Source: Siphonodentalium dalli
Taxonomy: Eukaryota > Mollusca > Scaphopoda > Gadilida > Siphonodentaliidae
Length of the DNA: 64,000 nt
Assembly (NCBI GenBank): GCA_032622095.1
Contig: CP136068.1
Location: forward strand, 58,238,025 to 58,302,024
Reading direction: 5' to 3'
Below are positions 21,013-32,209 of this stretch, in pieces (the stretch's first letter is position 1; the number at the start of each line of letters is the position of its first letter). Position numbers and translations under genes: made by a program. The notes beneath the pieces are model-generated. The model saw only the letters and a list, made by a program, of their open reading frames with translations. It did not search any database and was not told the origin of the DNA.

Positions 21013-22099
21013 CCGGAAGGGTAACCCTACATCAAAATAACTGTAAATAAAGTTCGACTCGCTACTTCGACATCGTTTTTTAAATAAATACAATCGATTT
21101 CGATGTAGTATTATAAGCAAAGGAGCTATGCGACCTGCAAATCTCAACAAATACAGAAACCGAAAATCGGAAATAATTGCTTATAATGAGAATTTCGCGT
21201 TCGCAATTCAAAATCGCGTCCGATTTCCTATTTTCGTGCAGGTGTTAACGCCAACATTTCATGTTCTCCGCGCCCTAAACTCATTTTAAAACCGTATACA
21301 TTGAGTTTCGGGATATTATAAATGCTAAAATTTGAATCAATAACAAAAAAATAACTTTTCCGTGGTTTGTTTGTAAATTTCTTAAGACACAAAGAATTTT
21401 TATGAATTTGTCTATTAATGGTAACGCCCACATCGCGTTGACGCTCACATATTGGCCTGTTTGCACTAACAATTGAGTCACCATCCGTTTAATCCGGTAG
21501 ATGAATCCGGTGTTCACATATACACACTCTATTAACTGCGTTACAATACAGAATACACAAATGGCTGTTATAGAGATGCCAATATACTATTTGATAATAC
21601 TATATATAAAGACGAACATAAATTCATGGCATAATCATTGTTTTTATGTTCTCGTTGTATATTCGGTAGTTTAATTAACTGTATGTCATGTCATTCGTTC
21701 TCTTATTCCATATTCATTGTAGTATTACTTTGTTATTCCAGTCTATTTCCGTTGGTTGAATCCATGTTAATTTGTTCATATTTCCAGTTTCGTCTGATAG
21801 TTGTCGTTAAAACATTATCATGCAATAAAGATTTCTTTAATTATATTCTATTACTAACATTCATTGTTTACCCATGTTTATTGATAATGAATTGAATGTG
21901 TTATTCGGTCCAGGAACCTTCGTTGTCAAACAATTAATCTGGTCACGCATCAATTATATTCGCAATCCAAAACCAAAACATCGGGATATATGTAACGGAT
22001 AAATACACCCTGTCCCATCATCAGTCAATAATCATAAAGTATGGTTAGGTACTCAAGTCCCAAAAACTAATTGGTCACATACGTGCTTGTAATTTTTTT
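21013..22099. other. No supported gene
   Basis: AT-rich sequence. The 85-codon hydrophobic frame at 21.64-21.9 kb has no family features or splice signals and is probably chance. Confidence 0.35.
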
Positions 22100-22213
22100 C
22101 TATATAGCAGCTATAGTGACTCTTTAGCCTCAGATTTAGCAACATTCTGGATTTCACAGGATCCCGGACCACTTCACAGTGGACCACCGTAATAGCGTTC
22201 AGGAAACTTATTA
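22100..22213 (-). repeat. 114-bp dispersed repeat, left copy
   Basis: Near-identical in inverse orientation to 25039-25156 (shared CTATATAGCAGCTATAGTGA and GGATTTCACAGGATCCCGG segments). Both copies lie near the 22-bp inverted repeat pair but not in a simple terminal arrangement. Confidence 0.65.
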
Positions 22214-22739
22214 TCAGTGGAAGAAATATTTAGTAACACAATTAATATATTACCCAGTTGTATTACTTGAATAAAAGTAATAAAAAATAAAAACTGTATC
22301 ACAAATTGGATACTACATGGTGAATACTCAATGATGACTATATATCATTAACATGATTGTTGCATAACATGAAATTGAAAAGAGTATCTCATAAATTTCT
22401 AATGTCTGAAATACTGTCTTGTCCTGGCATGTAATCAAATTCATTCCTCCTGGTTATTTCTCATCTTGAATGATTGCAAGTAATGTTAATTTGCAACAAT
22501 TATCCAAATAAAACTGAATTGGTCATGATGAATGACCGTTAACTGTTTACTGCTCAGACAATCCCAACTGAAGGTGACGCTATTCTCATTGAATTTCCGA
22601 ACTTCATCTTGGAGCTTTACTGCTCAACAAGACTAAACTAAAATACTAATTGTATACTGTTATCACTTACAAATAGATGAACTGAAATAAAGTGATGCAT
22701 TAAGAAATGACATTCAATTCTTCATTCTGGTCTATCACC
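22214..22739. other. No gene seen
   Basis: AT-rich, no motif recognised. Confidence 0.35.
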
Positions 22740-23027
22740 ATACCAAACCACATCAAAATTCGACAACCGACACTTAACTTATATTGCAAAAGCTTTGTAC
22801 GGACTGAATGTCATGAAGTCGAACAGGGCCCATAACTCTGGTAGGCATTAATAGTCATAACCAGTGATATTATGCATATTCGTTCCCCATTTCTGGTCTG
22901 TCACAATGCCATAGGGCATAAAAATATGACAACCGACTCTTGAGTTATAATGCAAAATGATTGTACGGACGGACGGATCGAGACGTCAACTATATACCCG
23001 CCGACTAATATTGGGCGGTATAATAAC
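22740..23027 (-). mobile_element. HINE/pearl-like element fragment
   Basis: On the minus strand it starts with a hairpin (TATACCGCCC...GGCGGGTATA, 22994-23025), then CCGTCCGTCCG, then about 1.6 copies of a core unit of about 170 bp containing AGAGTTATGGGCCC (reverse complement at 22826-22839). The layout matches the better-defined elements at 32.2 and 47.3 kb. The 3' end is not seen. Confidence 0.5.
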
Positions 23028-24998
23028 CATATATCTATGTGTATACCTAACCAAAAACAATTCCCCTGCCCCACCCACCCCACCCCGGTGGAGAAGACTT
23101 AAAAGAGTTCTTTGGGCATCTACAAATAATTGTGGAACCCCTGACCTGTTTACCACTATTTACACTGGTCGGTGTTCTCTGTCAGACACAACACACTCGA
23201 TTTATTAAGGCTATAATGGGGTCTAGGGCGATTTGTGACATATAGTGTACCTACACAATGCTTTATTATTGTTGTTAGATACTGAAACGTCTGGAAATAC
23301 AGATTATTTTTCGTTTTTTTCTGATCTGTGTTTACCAATTAGTAAGACAGTTAACACAGTTATTGAAGAACGGATAACAAAAATTTTGATAAAAATATGA
23401 GAAAGAGGGGGTGGGTCCCCAAAATTTTGGAGGAAAACAATATTTTTTGGGGTGGTGTGTCCCTCTGGTCGGAAAACAAACTTTTTGGTGTGCAATTTTT
23501 TTCCAGACCCCCCCCCCCTGGTTGGCTCAACCAATTTCGTGGCTGGTTATCTAGCTAAGCCGGCTTAGTCACGACGTTCGTGGCTGACGAAATATGGCGG
23601 CTCAGTCGGCTGAGACGTTATCATTCAGAGTATTTCGTTTCCGAAATTTTCCTAATACCCGGTTATAGACACCCGCTGGTTTTAGCGTTTGTTGTGAACC
23701 CGTAGAATTCCAGACCACGCGTGTTTTTTTGGTGTTGGGCTTTTCCGTTATGGCGAGAATACACGAAGGACTCAGAAAATGACTGGCAGGGATGTACTAT
23801 GTAGTTTCCCATATATACAATCGGTATAAGTTACATTGCGACTTCTCTCGACTTCAGACGGCTATCATCACTGGCATCTTGCGATATATGCATGCATCAT
23901 TGAATGCTGAATCCGATAGTATTGATATATAATATGTCAAACTATTTTCTATTACCTTAAATTCTACATGTTATGTGCATATATTGACAAATGTCAGCGA
24001 TATGAGACTGAGTTGTGTCGAAATAAACGATTTCGCCACCGGCAGTCACTGCATTTAATTAGTATATAAGAATGACGGTGTGTGTTGTCAATTTAGATAT
24101 AACATTTGTAAAAATAACTACTTTGAACAAGATTATTCTCCACTTCTATTCGATCACCTTACCGGAGTGTTTCACATCACTTTAAACGTTTTTTCTTTTA
24201 TTAATTTCAGAAACATTTCAATTTGAAGAACAAAATTGAATTATACAACTTAAAGCTTCTTCCTGGTTCAACTCAAGCAGTGGCGATATTGCGATTTATT
24301 CATTTATCAAAGTTTGGTTTATTTTAGCCTATAATTATACATGTATATGATGCATCAACCAGAATGACCCTTTTTCTTATTCCCTATAATAATATTGATA
24401 TATAAAGGTCATATAATTACTTATTATTTTATTCATTTATGTCTTGTGATAGTTATTCCGTGAAAAACGTATTAATTAGCCTTCCACAAGTGAAGTAGTC
24501 TACTTTTGAGCCGATGTATACCGATTCGCCTCGGCAATATTCGGGGATCTTATAGCGAGGGAAGAATTATACTCTTGCGCTGCCATAAGTTCCATTAACT
24601 GTGAAGGCATACTCACTAGTCCTAAAACTAATTGTGATATTCGGCAAGTGAAAGAAAGAATTCAGCCAAATTGCCAATTTTGAAATCAAATGTTGACTAT
24701 ATGTAGGCTTTACCATTTATGTCACAATTCCAGTTTTAAAAGTCAATGTAAGCGTTACCATTTCAAAACTCTGAAACATGCCTCGAAAATTGGTGACGGA
24801 AACCACCTGAACGCGATAATCTTTACAACCGTTACATATATATCTCGGTATAGATGACTGTGAGCTAGCAAACAATGTTTTACAGCTCATAAGCAATGAT
24901 CTTTTTAGTGGTTTATGAACATAGTTTGCAAAAACGATAAATACTTACTTCGAGTCGCACCGAGCAGCCGCCATTTTTCGATGAAAAACTTTGTTTTA
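23028..24998. other. No confirmed gene; candidate first exons
   Basis: Two ATGGCGGCT starts are present: plus strand at 23594 (24-codon frame) and minus strand at 24974. The latter runs nine codons to a strong GTAAGT donor at 24948. No downstream exon was identified for either, and T-rich/C-rich low-complexity fills 23.4-23.53 kb. Confidence 0.25.
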
Positions 24999-25020
24999 TG
25001 ACGTAGGTTCCAGGCCCTGG
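24999..25020 (-). repeat. 22-bp inverted repeat, right copy
   Basis: Perfect complement of 20991-21012. It contains TGACGTA next to TTTTA. Confidence 0.6.
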
Positions 25021-25038
25021 TTTCTTTCGTCCGTTGAT

Positions 25039-25156
25039 CATAAGTTTCCTGAACGCAATTACGGTGGTCCACTGTGTTCAAAGTGGGCCGGGATCCTGTG
25101 AAATCCAGAATATTGCTAAATCTGAGGCTAAAGAGTCACTATAGCTGCCTATATAG
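25039..25156 (+). repeat. Dispersed repeat of about 115 bp, right copy
   Basis: Inverse copy of 22100-22213, starting 19 bases after the 22-bp repeat. Confidence 0.65.
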
Positions 25157-25949
25157 CCCTATACCAACACGCATGTTACTAACATGCTTACAAACAACAT
25201 TACATGGTCAGTACTGGTAAATTGTTTGAAAAAAAAAACCCATTTTGGAAAAAAATTACAAACACGATTTTATCGGCATCTGGACCACCCACCCACCACG
25301 GCCCTATAATGGCCTATATACGGATTTTTTTGCAGACACCCCTCCCCCTGCATGGTCGTGGAAAATGGAGCAAAATGTTAGCGGAATCGGATCTTCTACC
25401 GCTCGGAATGGGAATTTTGCTCGGGCGGAATGAGAATTCGAGGAGTAGATCCTCTACAGTGATATAACTGTCGCTTTTCTTCTCCGTTTCGTTCTATGGT
25501 TAATCAAATTGATGTCGCTTACGACTCGGGTGGCACGGGGAACTTGAATACTTAGTAATTATAATACTTGACGTTTTTCGAATATAATTTAAACTATCTC
25601 TGATAATTATTTTTAATATTACATAGGATATATTTAAAAACATGTAGTTCCCCACAAAACTGATCTCATTTTGAATCATGACATAAGCGACTCTAGACTC
25701 TTGCGGAATTTGAAGTTACCGAGTTTTTCAGTCTTACAATTACATATATGCATGCTCACGGGTGGAATTCAAACGGTACTTTCGTCATATCTCTTATGCC
25801 CATTCAGATTCAATGCATATAGTCGAGGTCTCCGCTCCCACTGTTCGTACGAATATTTTACCAGTTAAGGAATATGGCCTCCGAATATAACATTTCGAAA
25901 ATTTTCTAAAAATAAAAAAAATATATATATATACAGTCATTCAGGCAGT
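25157..25949. other. No gene seen
   Basis: AT-rich. A short AT run lies at 25,920-25,933. Confidence 0.35.
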
Positions 25950-26760
25950 AACGGGTCACAGACGCTAATGGGGTCGTTGTCGTCATGTTTTATACATAGA
26001 TGAACACCAGTCTCGCGTAGTGTCATGTGACAGTGGTCATTGTCGTAGTGTTTTCTACATAAATGCACACGTTTTGATATTTTTTGTAAGTTTATTTTCT
26101 TCCGTTCATCGACCAAACAACCATGCAGTTCTTTCCGTCCCTGTTTAATACTAAGAAAAATATGCGACCGATGACCAATCTTATTGCAGTTTCGATAATT
26201 GTGATAAAAGAATGCCTTTATCAGAACTTCGGAAGAAAAATAGTTATGAATTGAAGCAGACAGCAATTATTTACGGTAACGTTTCAATCTCTCGCCGACT
26301 GAGACTGGTGTGCATTTATGTACATAAATGCACGCGGTGTGCATTTATGTATAAAACGTTACGACAACGACCTCATTAGCGTCAGACAGTAACGCTGAAG
26401 GGTCACTCTCACCAAAAAAAGTGCTGAAGGGTACACAGGATTTTCAAAATGTGCTGAAGGGTACACAGGTTTTGAAATGTCGTTCTAAAGGACATTCAGT
26501 TTTCGTATCTGCCATGATTTCTGTTAGAGAATAATTGTTTACCTTCCAATGAATATTAAAATGTACTGAAATTGAAAACAAACTGCTCATGGGCGCCAGA
26601 CTTTCATAAACACAATTTAAGTAACGGTGTTCGTGCCGATCACAAACCCTGTGTACCCTTCAGCACATTTTCAAACCCTGTGTACCCTTCAGCACTTTTT
26701 TTGGTGAGAGTGACCCCTTCAGTGACAGTAACGTGTCAGTTGCTGTTTATCGCCGTGGCA
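25950..26760. mobile_element. Inverted-repeat element interrupted by a later MITE
   Basis: The left arm (25,950-26,015, including GACGCTAATGGGGTCGTTGT) pairs with the right arm at 26,325-26,393, which is then split by the MITE at 26394. An internal perfect 24-bp palindrome lies at 26310-26333, and GTGCATTTATG repeats flank it. The 109-codon minus-strand frame inside has no family motif. The outer ends are approximate. Confidence 0.5.
26394..26723. mobile_element. MITE with 9-bp target duplication (MULE-like), copy 1
   Basis: The terminal repeats begin GCTGAAGGG(G)TCACTCTCACC on the left with its complement on the right; a second GTGCTGAAGGGTACACAGG repeat lies just inside each end. It is flanked by GACAGTAAC at 26385-26393 and 26724-26732. 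A nine-base duplication fits Mutator-like elements. Copy 2 (41318-41640) is in the opposite orientation. No transposase is encoded. Confidence 0.85.
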
Positions 26761-26862
26761 AAAGCCACAGATGCACTTGATCTCCAAAAATCCTGTTGAT
26801 TCTTGAGAATGAATATGTGTTGGAGATCAGCACAGGCCTTTTAAACAGTGATAATTGAGTGA

Positions 26863-27825
26863 TCTATCTACTATATATTTTGAGACTTCCGTATATATAT
26901 ATGTATGTGTGTATATGTGTACTTCATAGAATCGAAAAAGGCTGGTCGGATCGAGCTCAAATTTCGTATATAAGGGTAAAATCCCACGGACACCGTAGTT
27001 GTCGCATTTTGGAGAAGCTCTGAGCACCCTTTCTCCACTCCCAATCATCAAAATCACCGCGAACGGCACTGCGGTGGTTAATCAAGTGATAATTTAATAA
27101 GCGTTGTATATGACGCCTCGCTATAAAAAGAGCGTTTGTTTGCAATTCAACGCAACGCAGAGATATACGGGAACAATATTTTGAGTGCTCTCCGCATGCT
27201 CGATTGAGTTCAAACTTCCTATCTAAGGGTAAAATCCCACGGACACCGTAGTTGTCGCGTTTTGGAGAAGCTCTGAGCACCCTTTCTCCACTCCCAATCA
27301 TCAAATTCACCGCGAACGGCACTGTCTACATTGCGTCATTATACAGACATTAGCGTGTTGTGTGATTCTTACATACTCAGGGCTTCCTAGGAACGCGGAT
27401 CGGGTCAGTTTTTCCGCCCTAGGTGATCTTCACCTTGAAACGGGTACCCACAAATTATATATATGCGTGTTGTGTGATTCTTACGTACTTAGGGCTTCCT
27501 ATGAACGCGGATCGGGTCAGTTTTTCCGCCCTAGGTGATTTTCACCTCGAAACGGGTACCCACAAATTATATATATATGTGTGCATGTGTCCTTTATAGA
27601 CTCGAACCGATTGCGCTCACACTTGCTACCTACGGGAAGTGTCATGAACGGGTTAAATTGTGACCCCGACCTGACCTTGACCTTGAAAATGATCAATTCA
27701 AAGTCATATCGGGTAAAATATTGAAAAACCAAAAATTAATTCCAAAAAAAATAAAAAATTTAAATTCAAAAATAAAAATTGTCATGTTTCTGACCAACCA
27801 CGCCAGTGGCGGGCTAACCTGCTAG
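26863..27825 (+). mobile_element. Helitron family B, unit 1 of second array
   Basis: The 5' end TCTATCTACTATATATTTTG is preceded by host A (A|TC). The 3' end is CGCCAGTGGCG hairpin, GGCTAACCTGCTAG at 27825. It contains two copies of the GAGCACCCTTTCTCC block and a 112-bp tandem duplication (27353 and 27465), and two overlapping TGACCTTGA sites at 27672-27686. It is followed without gap by unit 2. Confidence 0.7.
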
Positions 27826-29612
27826 TCTATGTATATATTTTGAGACTTCCGTATATATATATGTGTGTGTGTATATATATGTGGGTACGTCATGGAATCA
27901 AAAACGCCTGGACGGATTGAGCTCAAATTTCGTATATAAGGGTAAAAAGCCACGGGGATTGCCGACGTCGCATTTTGGACAAGCTCTGATTACCCATTCT
28001 CCACTCCCAATCAATAAAATCACCGCAAACACGGCGGGGGTTAATCGGGTTGATATTCGCTCGCGACCCAAGAGGAGTAACTCTACATTTTTTTATATCT
28101 GTATATGTATATTTTTATATCCATATTCACTTCAAACTGCTAAACCCGTTGAGACAAAACTTGCTAATACCTCCCAAAATATAGAATTTACATTTTCTCA
28201 TATATACATTTCTTGTTACGGCTGAAAATCTTAGTCTATTTTCAATACATTCATATAAACAAGCTCTAAACTTACACCCCTCGATTCCTGCTAACTCACG
28301 CACCTTATATGGCTGCTAAAATTTAGTAAATTCGAGGCAGTGCGATACGTCCCTGAATCTGACGGGACTTCCACTGTCTTCTCCTTTGACCATCTCGTAA
28401 AGGTGGGGGGTCACTCCCAAGCCGTGAATACCAACGACATTTTTGGCGAGAAAATAATTAGTTCAAATTACTAAATCCACACAATGCTAATTTTCTCTTT
28501 ACGGCAATGTGAGAATCTTCGGGCAAGAATTTTTGGGTGGACTCCAAGCCGTGAATGCCAACAACAACGACATCGATTAAAAAGACAGAATTAACTCATT
28601 AAAAAATGCGTGTTGCCCCAAGCCGTGAATGACCATCTCGTAAAGGTGGGGGACACTCCCAAGCCGTGAATGCCCACAACAACGACATTGTTGGCGAAAA
28701 AATATTTACTAAATCCACACAATGCTAATTTTCTCTTAATACGGCAATGTGAGAATCTTCGGGCGAGAATTTTTGGGTGGCCACCAAGCCGTGAATGCCA
28801 ACAACAACAACATCGTTGGCATACCTCTTTTAGGGATGGGTATCATAATTCCTCTTGATTAAAAAGACAGAATTAACTCATTAAAAAATGCGTGTTGCCC
28901 CAAGCCGTGAATGACCATCTCGTAAAGGTGGGGGTCACTCCCAAGCCGTGAATGCCCACAACAACGACATTGTTGGCGAAAAAATATTTACTAAATCCAC
29001 ACAATGCTAATTTTCTCTTAATACGGCAATGTGAGAATCTTCGGGCGAGAATTTTTGGGTGGCCACCAAGCCGTGAATGCCAACAACAACAACATCGTTG
29101 GCATACCTCTTTTAGGGATGGGTATCATAATTCCTCTTGATTAAAAAGACAGAATTAACTCATTAAAAAATGCGTGTTGCCCCAAGCCGTGAATGACCAT
29201 CTCGTAAAGGTGGGGGTCACTCCCAAGCCGAGAATGCCCACAACAACGACATTGTTGGCGAAAAAATATTTACTAAATCCACACAATGCTAATTTTCTCT
29301 TAATACGGCAATGTGAGAATCTTCGGGCGAGAATTTTTGGGTGGCCACCAAGCCGTGAATGCCAACAACAACAACATCGTTGGCATACCTCTTTTAGGGA
29401 CGGGTATCATAATTCCTCTTGATTCTTATGTCTGTCGTCGTTCCTAGGAACGGGGGAAATTTTCATCGGGTCAGTTTGTACCTAATATCATACCTCTTTT
29501 AGGGACGGGTACCATAATTTCTCTTGATTAAAAAGGCACAATTAACTCATTGAAAAGCCAAAAAAATGTCATGTTTCGGACCAACGCCGCCAGTGGCGGG
29601 CTAACCTGCTAG
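27826..29612 (+). mobile_element. Helitron family B, unit 2 of second array, with 282-bp satellite
   Basis: It starts TCTATGTATATATTTTGAGA directly after the CTAG of unit 1 and ends with the same hairpin plus CTAG at 29612. The interior is expanded by a 282-bp tandem repeat. No Rep/helicase is encoded. Confidence 0.7.
28383..29560 (+). repeat. 282-bp tandem repeat, nearly identical units
   Basis: Units aligned on the GAATGCCCACAACAACGACA block start at 28670, 28952 and 29234, exactly 282 bp apart, with only a few differences; partial diverged units precede and follow. Because 282 is a multiple of three, the same 62-codon frame appears three times. Near identity suggests recent expansion. Confidence 0.9.
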
Positions 29613-30290
29613 TCTATACTATATATTTTGAGACTTACGTATATATATGTGTGTGTGTGTGGGTACTTCATGGAATCCAAAACGCGTGTACAGATCGAGC
29701 TCGAACTTCGTATGTAAGTGTGAAATCCCACGGACACCGCCGTGGTCGCGTTTTGGAGAAGCTCAGAGCACCCGTTCTCCAATCTCTGTCACAAAAAACG
29801 GCACTGCGGTGGTTAAGACATTAACGATCTTTATATTGACCTTATACGGAGGTGTTATCAATTAACGCTCTTTATTGCAATGGACGTGGCTAAACGACTG
29901 ACCCCATGCGTCCGAAATACGGATGCGGATTCCAATGGACGTGGCTAAACGGATGCGGACGAAATGCAATTATCTCGACTATATATTGCAGAGGGATTTC
30001 ACGACAGGATTAATTGACTGTCCGCTCTGAAGTTTAGGACGGGGAGGACGGGTACCATGAATTAACTCATTGAAAAACAAAGAATGCGTTATCTCGGAAA
30101 CGGGTGGAGCTTTCGACTTGAAATTTGCTATGTGAATGTATCTTGCCCCGGATACAAATTTTATCGGGTCGCCAAGCCCGTGCGACGCCAGCTTCGCGCA
30201 TGCGCAGACGAGATCTCGGAAACGGGTGGAGCTATCGACTTGAAATTTGGTATGTGAATGTATCTTGCCCCGGCGTTAATAGCGTTGATA
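29613..30290 (+). mobile_element. Helitron family B, unit 3 of second array (3' end lost)
   Basis: The 5' end TCTATACTATATATTTTGAG follows the previous CTAG directly. The body includes the inverse copy of 19.86-20.2 kb and the 122-bp core. No CTAG end was found before the 30.4-kb repeats. Confidence 0.6.
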
Positions 30291-30642
30291 TATAAAGAGC
30301 GTTCGTTTTCCGCAGTGTCTATATAAAGAGCGTCGTTTTCGCTATCTACTTATCTGTATGACGGGAGTCTGATTGTAGCCTGTCGCTCGAAATATTAGGC
30401 AGAGAGATTTCACGACGGAAAACGTTTGTTTTCAATTCAATGCAATGTTATCGCTCGAAATATTATGCAGAGAGATTTCACGACATTAGGACCGGTACGG
30501 CAGACTCAAAATATTATGCAGAGAGATTTCACGACGGGAAGCGTTTGTTTTCAATTCAATTCAATGCAATGTTATTGTAGAGAGATTTCATGACGGGAAG
30601 CGTTTGTTTTCAATGCAATGCAATGTTATCGCTCGAAATATT
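30291..30642 (+). repeat. Tandem repeat that was the LINE insertion target
   Basis: Units of about 65-75 bp contain TCGCTCGAAATATTATGCAG, GAGATTTCACGACGGGAAGC and GTTTGTTTTCAATGCAATG. The same repeat continues after the LINE at 40157-40287, showing that the LINE split one array. Confidence 0.75.
30628..30642. repeat. 15-bp target duplication of LINE 1, 3' side
   Basis: ATCGCTCGAAATATT is repeated exactly at 40157-40171 at the other end of the element. Confidence 0.9.
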
Positions 30643-31013
30643 TTTTTTGTTTTATATAATTTTATTCAGACAAAATCATTTATACAGTACACATTATGGA
30701 TACATTATCACAATAAACTTGTTAGACTAAATTAATTAAAGCATCATTGTCTCATATTGTCTGGGTTTTTTTTTTCTTTGGGGGGAGGGGAGGGGAGTGG
30801 GCTAGCTTGAACTTGAAATTATCAAGAAATGTGTTGTTTCTTTGAAAGTATGTAATATATGTTAACCATATGTATGTAATTTTCTATCAAAGACTTAATA
30901 AGATAAAGAAAAACAATGTTCTAATTTGTTTGCAGGCAGATTGGATATGTATTTCGTTGGAATAGTTCCATTTTAAACCTTGTTATTATTATAACTGTTG
31001 GCTGAATAATAGA

Positions 31014-32209
31014 TTATTCAATTAAATATTTTAAGTATGACCATCTTTCTGTGAATTGTTTATATCGGCCTTGGTTATAATAACATATACGTTCAGCAAG
31101 GTAGTATGCCTTTAGTTCTCTTTGCAAGCATAGATAATTTGGTATGTGTTCATTTAATTTTGACCTATATATATGGTATCTGGTAAATAGAAGTAAAAAT
31201 TGTATCCACGGTTCAAGGTTTTTCTCTGGTGTGTTGCTAAAAATAGCTATTATATTATTTAGTTTAATTCTTTGGCTTGTTAGATTGTATACCCACATCT
31301 CTACAGTCCGCCAAATCTTTTTTATGACATGACATTCCCAGAAGATATGAAGTATTGTTTCGATTTTGTTTTTACAGAATGTACATGTATCTTCATCTTG
31401 GATGCCTATTATTTTCAAAAATTTATTTGTACATAGTATATGTGTGTTAATTCGATATTGAAACCATTTAAGTTTTGTATCTGTAACATTGTAAAAGGGA
31501 CATTTAAAAACTTCTTTCCACCATTCCATGCTATATGTTTTGTTTAGTTTATCCTCCCATTTAGCTATTTGTTTGCTTTGATTTTCATATGGGATCATTA
31601 TCTTATATACATTTTTTTTGCTAGTTGTATTTAGAATGTTTTTTAATTGGAATGAAATAAATGGATAATCCACAGTCATTTTGTTATCACATTTCTTTAA
31701 TGATTTTTCGTAGTTTTTTATTAATTTTACTATTCCATGAAATGTTACAAAATCCAATTTTGATTTATATTTTAAAGTAAACTCATTGTATGACATGAAA
31801 CTCCCAGATGGGATTTTAAAATCTGAAATAGTTACTATCCTTTCGGTCATAAACATGTTTATTCGTGGTTCTACAAATTTGGCTGTGGCATTAAAACCAA
31901 TCAATGGTAGGGTATCAAAGTCTGACTTATAGGATGTAATTTATTACAGTATACCATCCATGCGTTAATTAAATCTCTCCAGAAAGGATTATCAACAGCT
32001 TGAGCATGCTTCTTTAAAATAGATGGGGTCATTAGGTACCAACATGTATTAAATATGGGGGCAGAATTTTCAAGAATGATAGTCCATGATGTATCTTGAA
32101 CTATACATCTTTTAATCCATGATATTTTCATTGAGTTCATAAATCCATTTAGAATAGTCATTGCACATCCACCATTTGTATAATCTTGTATAAGTTGTTT
32201 CCTACTAAT
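31014..32209 (-). pseudogene. LINE 1 ORF2, C-terminal third
   Basis: It resumes after the HINE with ISRKQLIQDYTNGGCAM, the segment that follows the RT palm/thumb in L1-type ORF2. It continues through WIKRCIVQDTSWTIIL to a frameshift near 31,905-31,920, after which the frame starting MIGFNATAKFVEP runs to the stop at 31014. The second part contains TFCKNKIETILHIFWECHVI, a C-x2-C..H-x4-C zinc-knuckle-like motif usual at the ORF2 C-terminus. The interruption by the HINE restores cleanly at GPDR|ISRK. Confidence 0.85.

Noticed and set aside
20991-25020. Single hAT transposon of 4 kb bounded by CAGGGCC termini
   Set aside because: No 8-bp duplication (left flank GTCGTTTC, right flank GTTTCTTT), no transposase frame, and the second inverted pair does not nest.
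28670-29422. Three identical 62-codon frames (MPTTTTLLAKK...)
   Set aside because: Copies of the 282-bp satellite unit; identity reflects recent duplication, not a gene family.
28383-29560. Regularly spaced repeats considered as a CRISPR array
   Set aside because: Units are 282 bp and nearly identical throughout, with no unique spacers, in a eukaryotic context.
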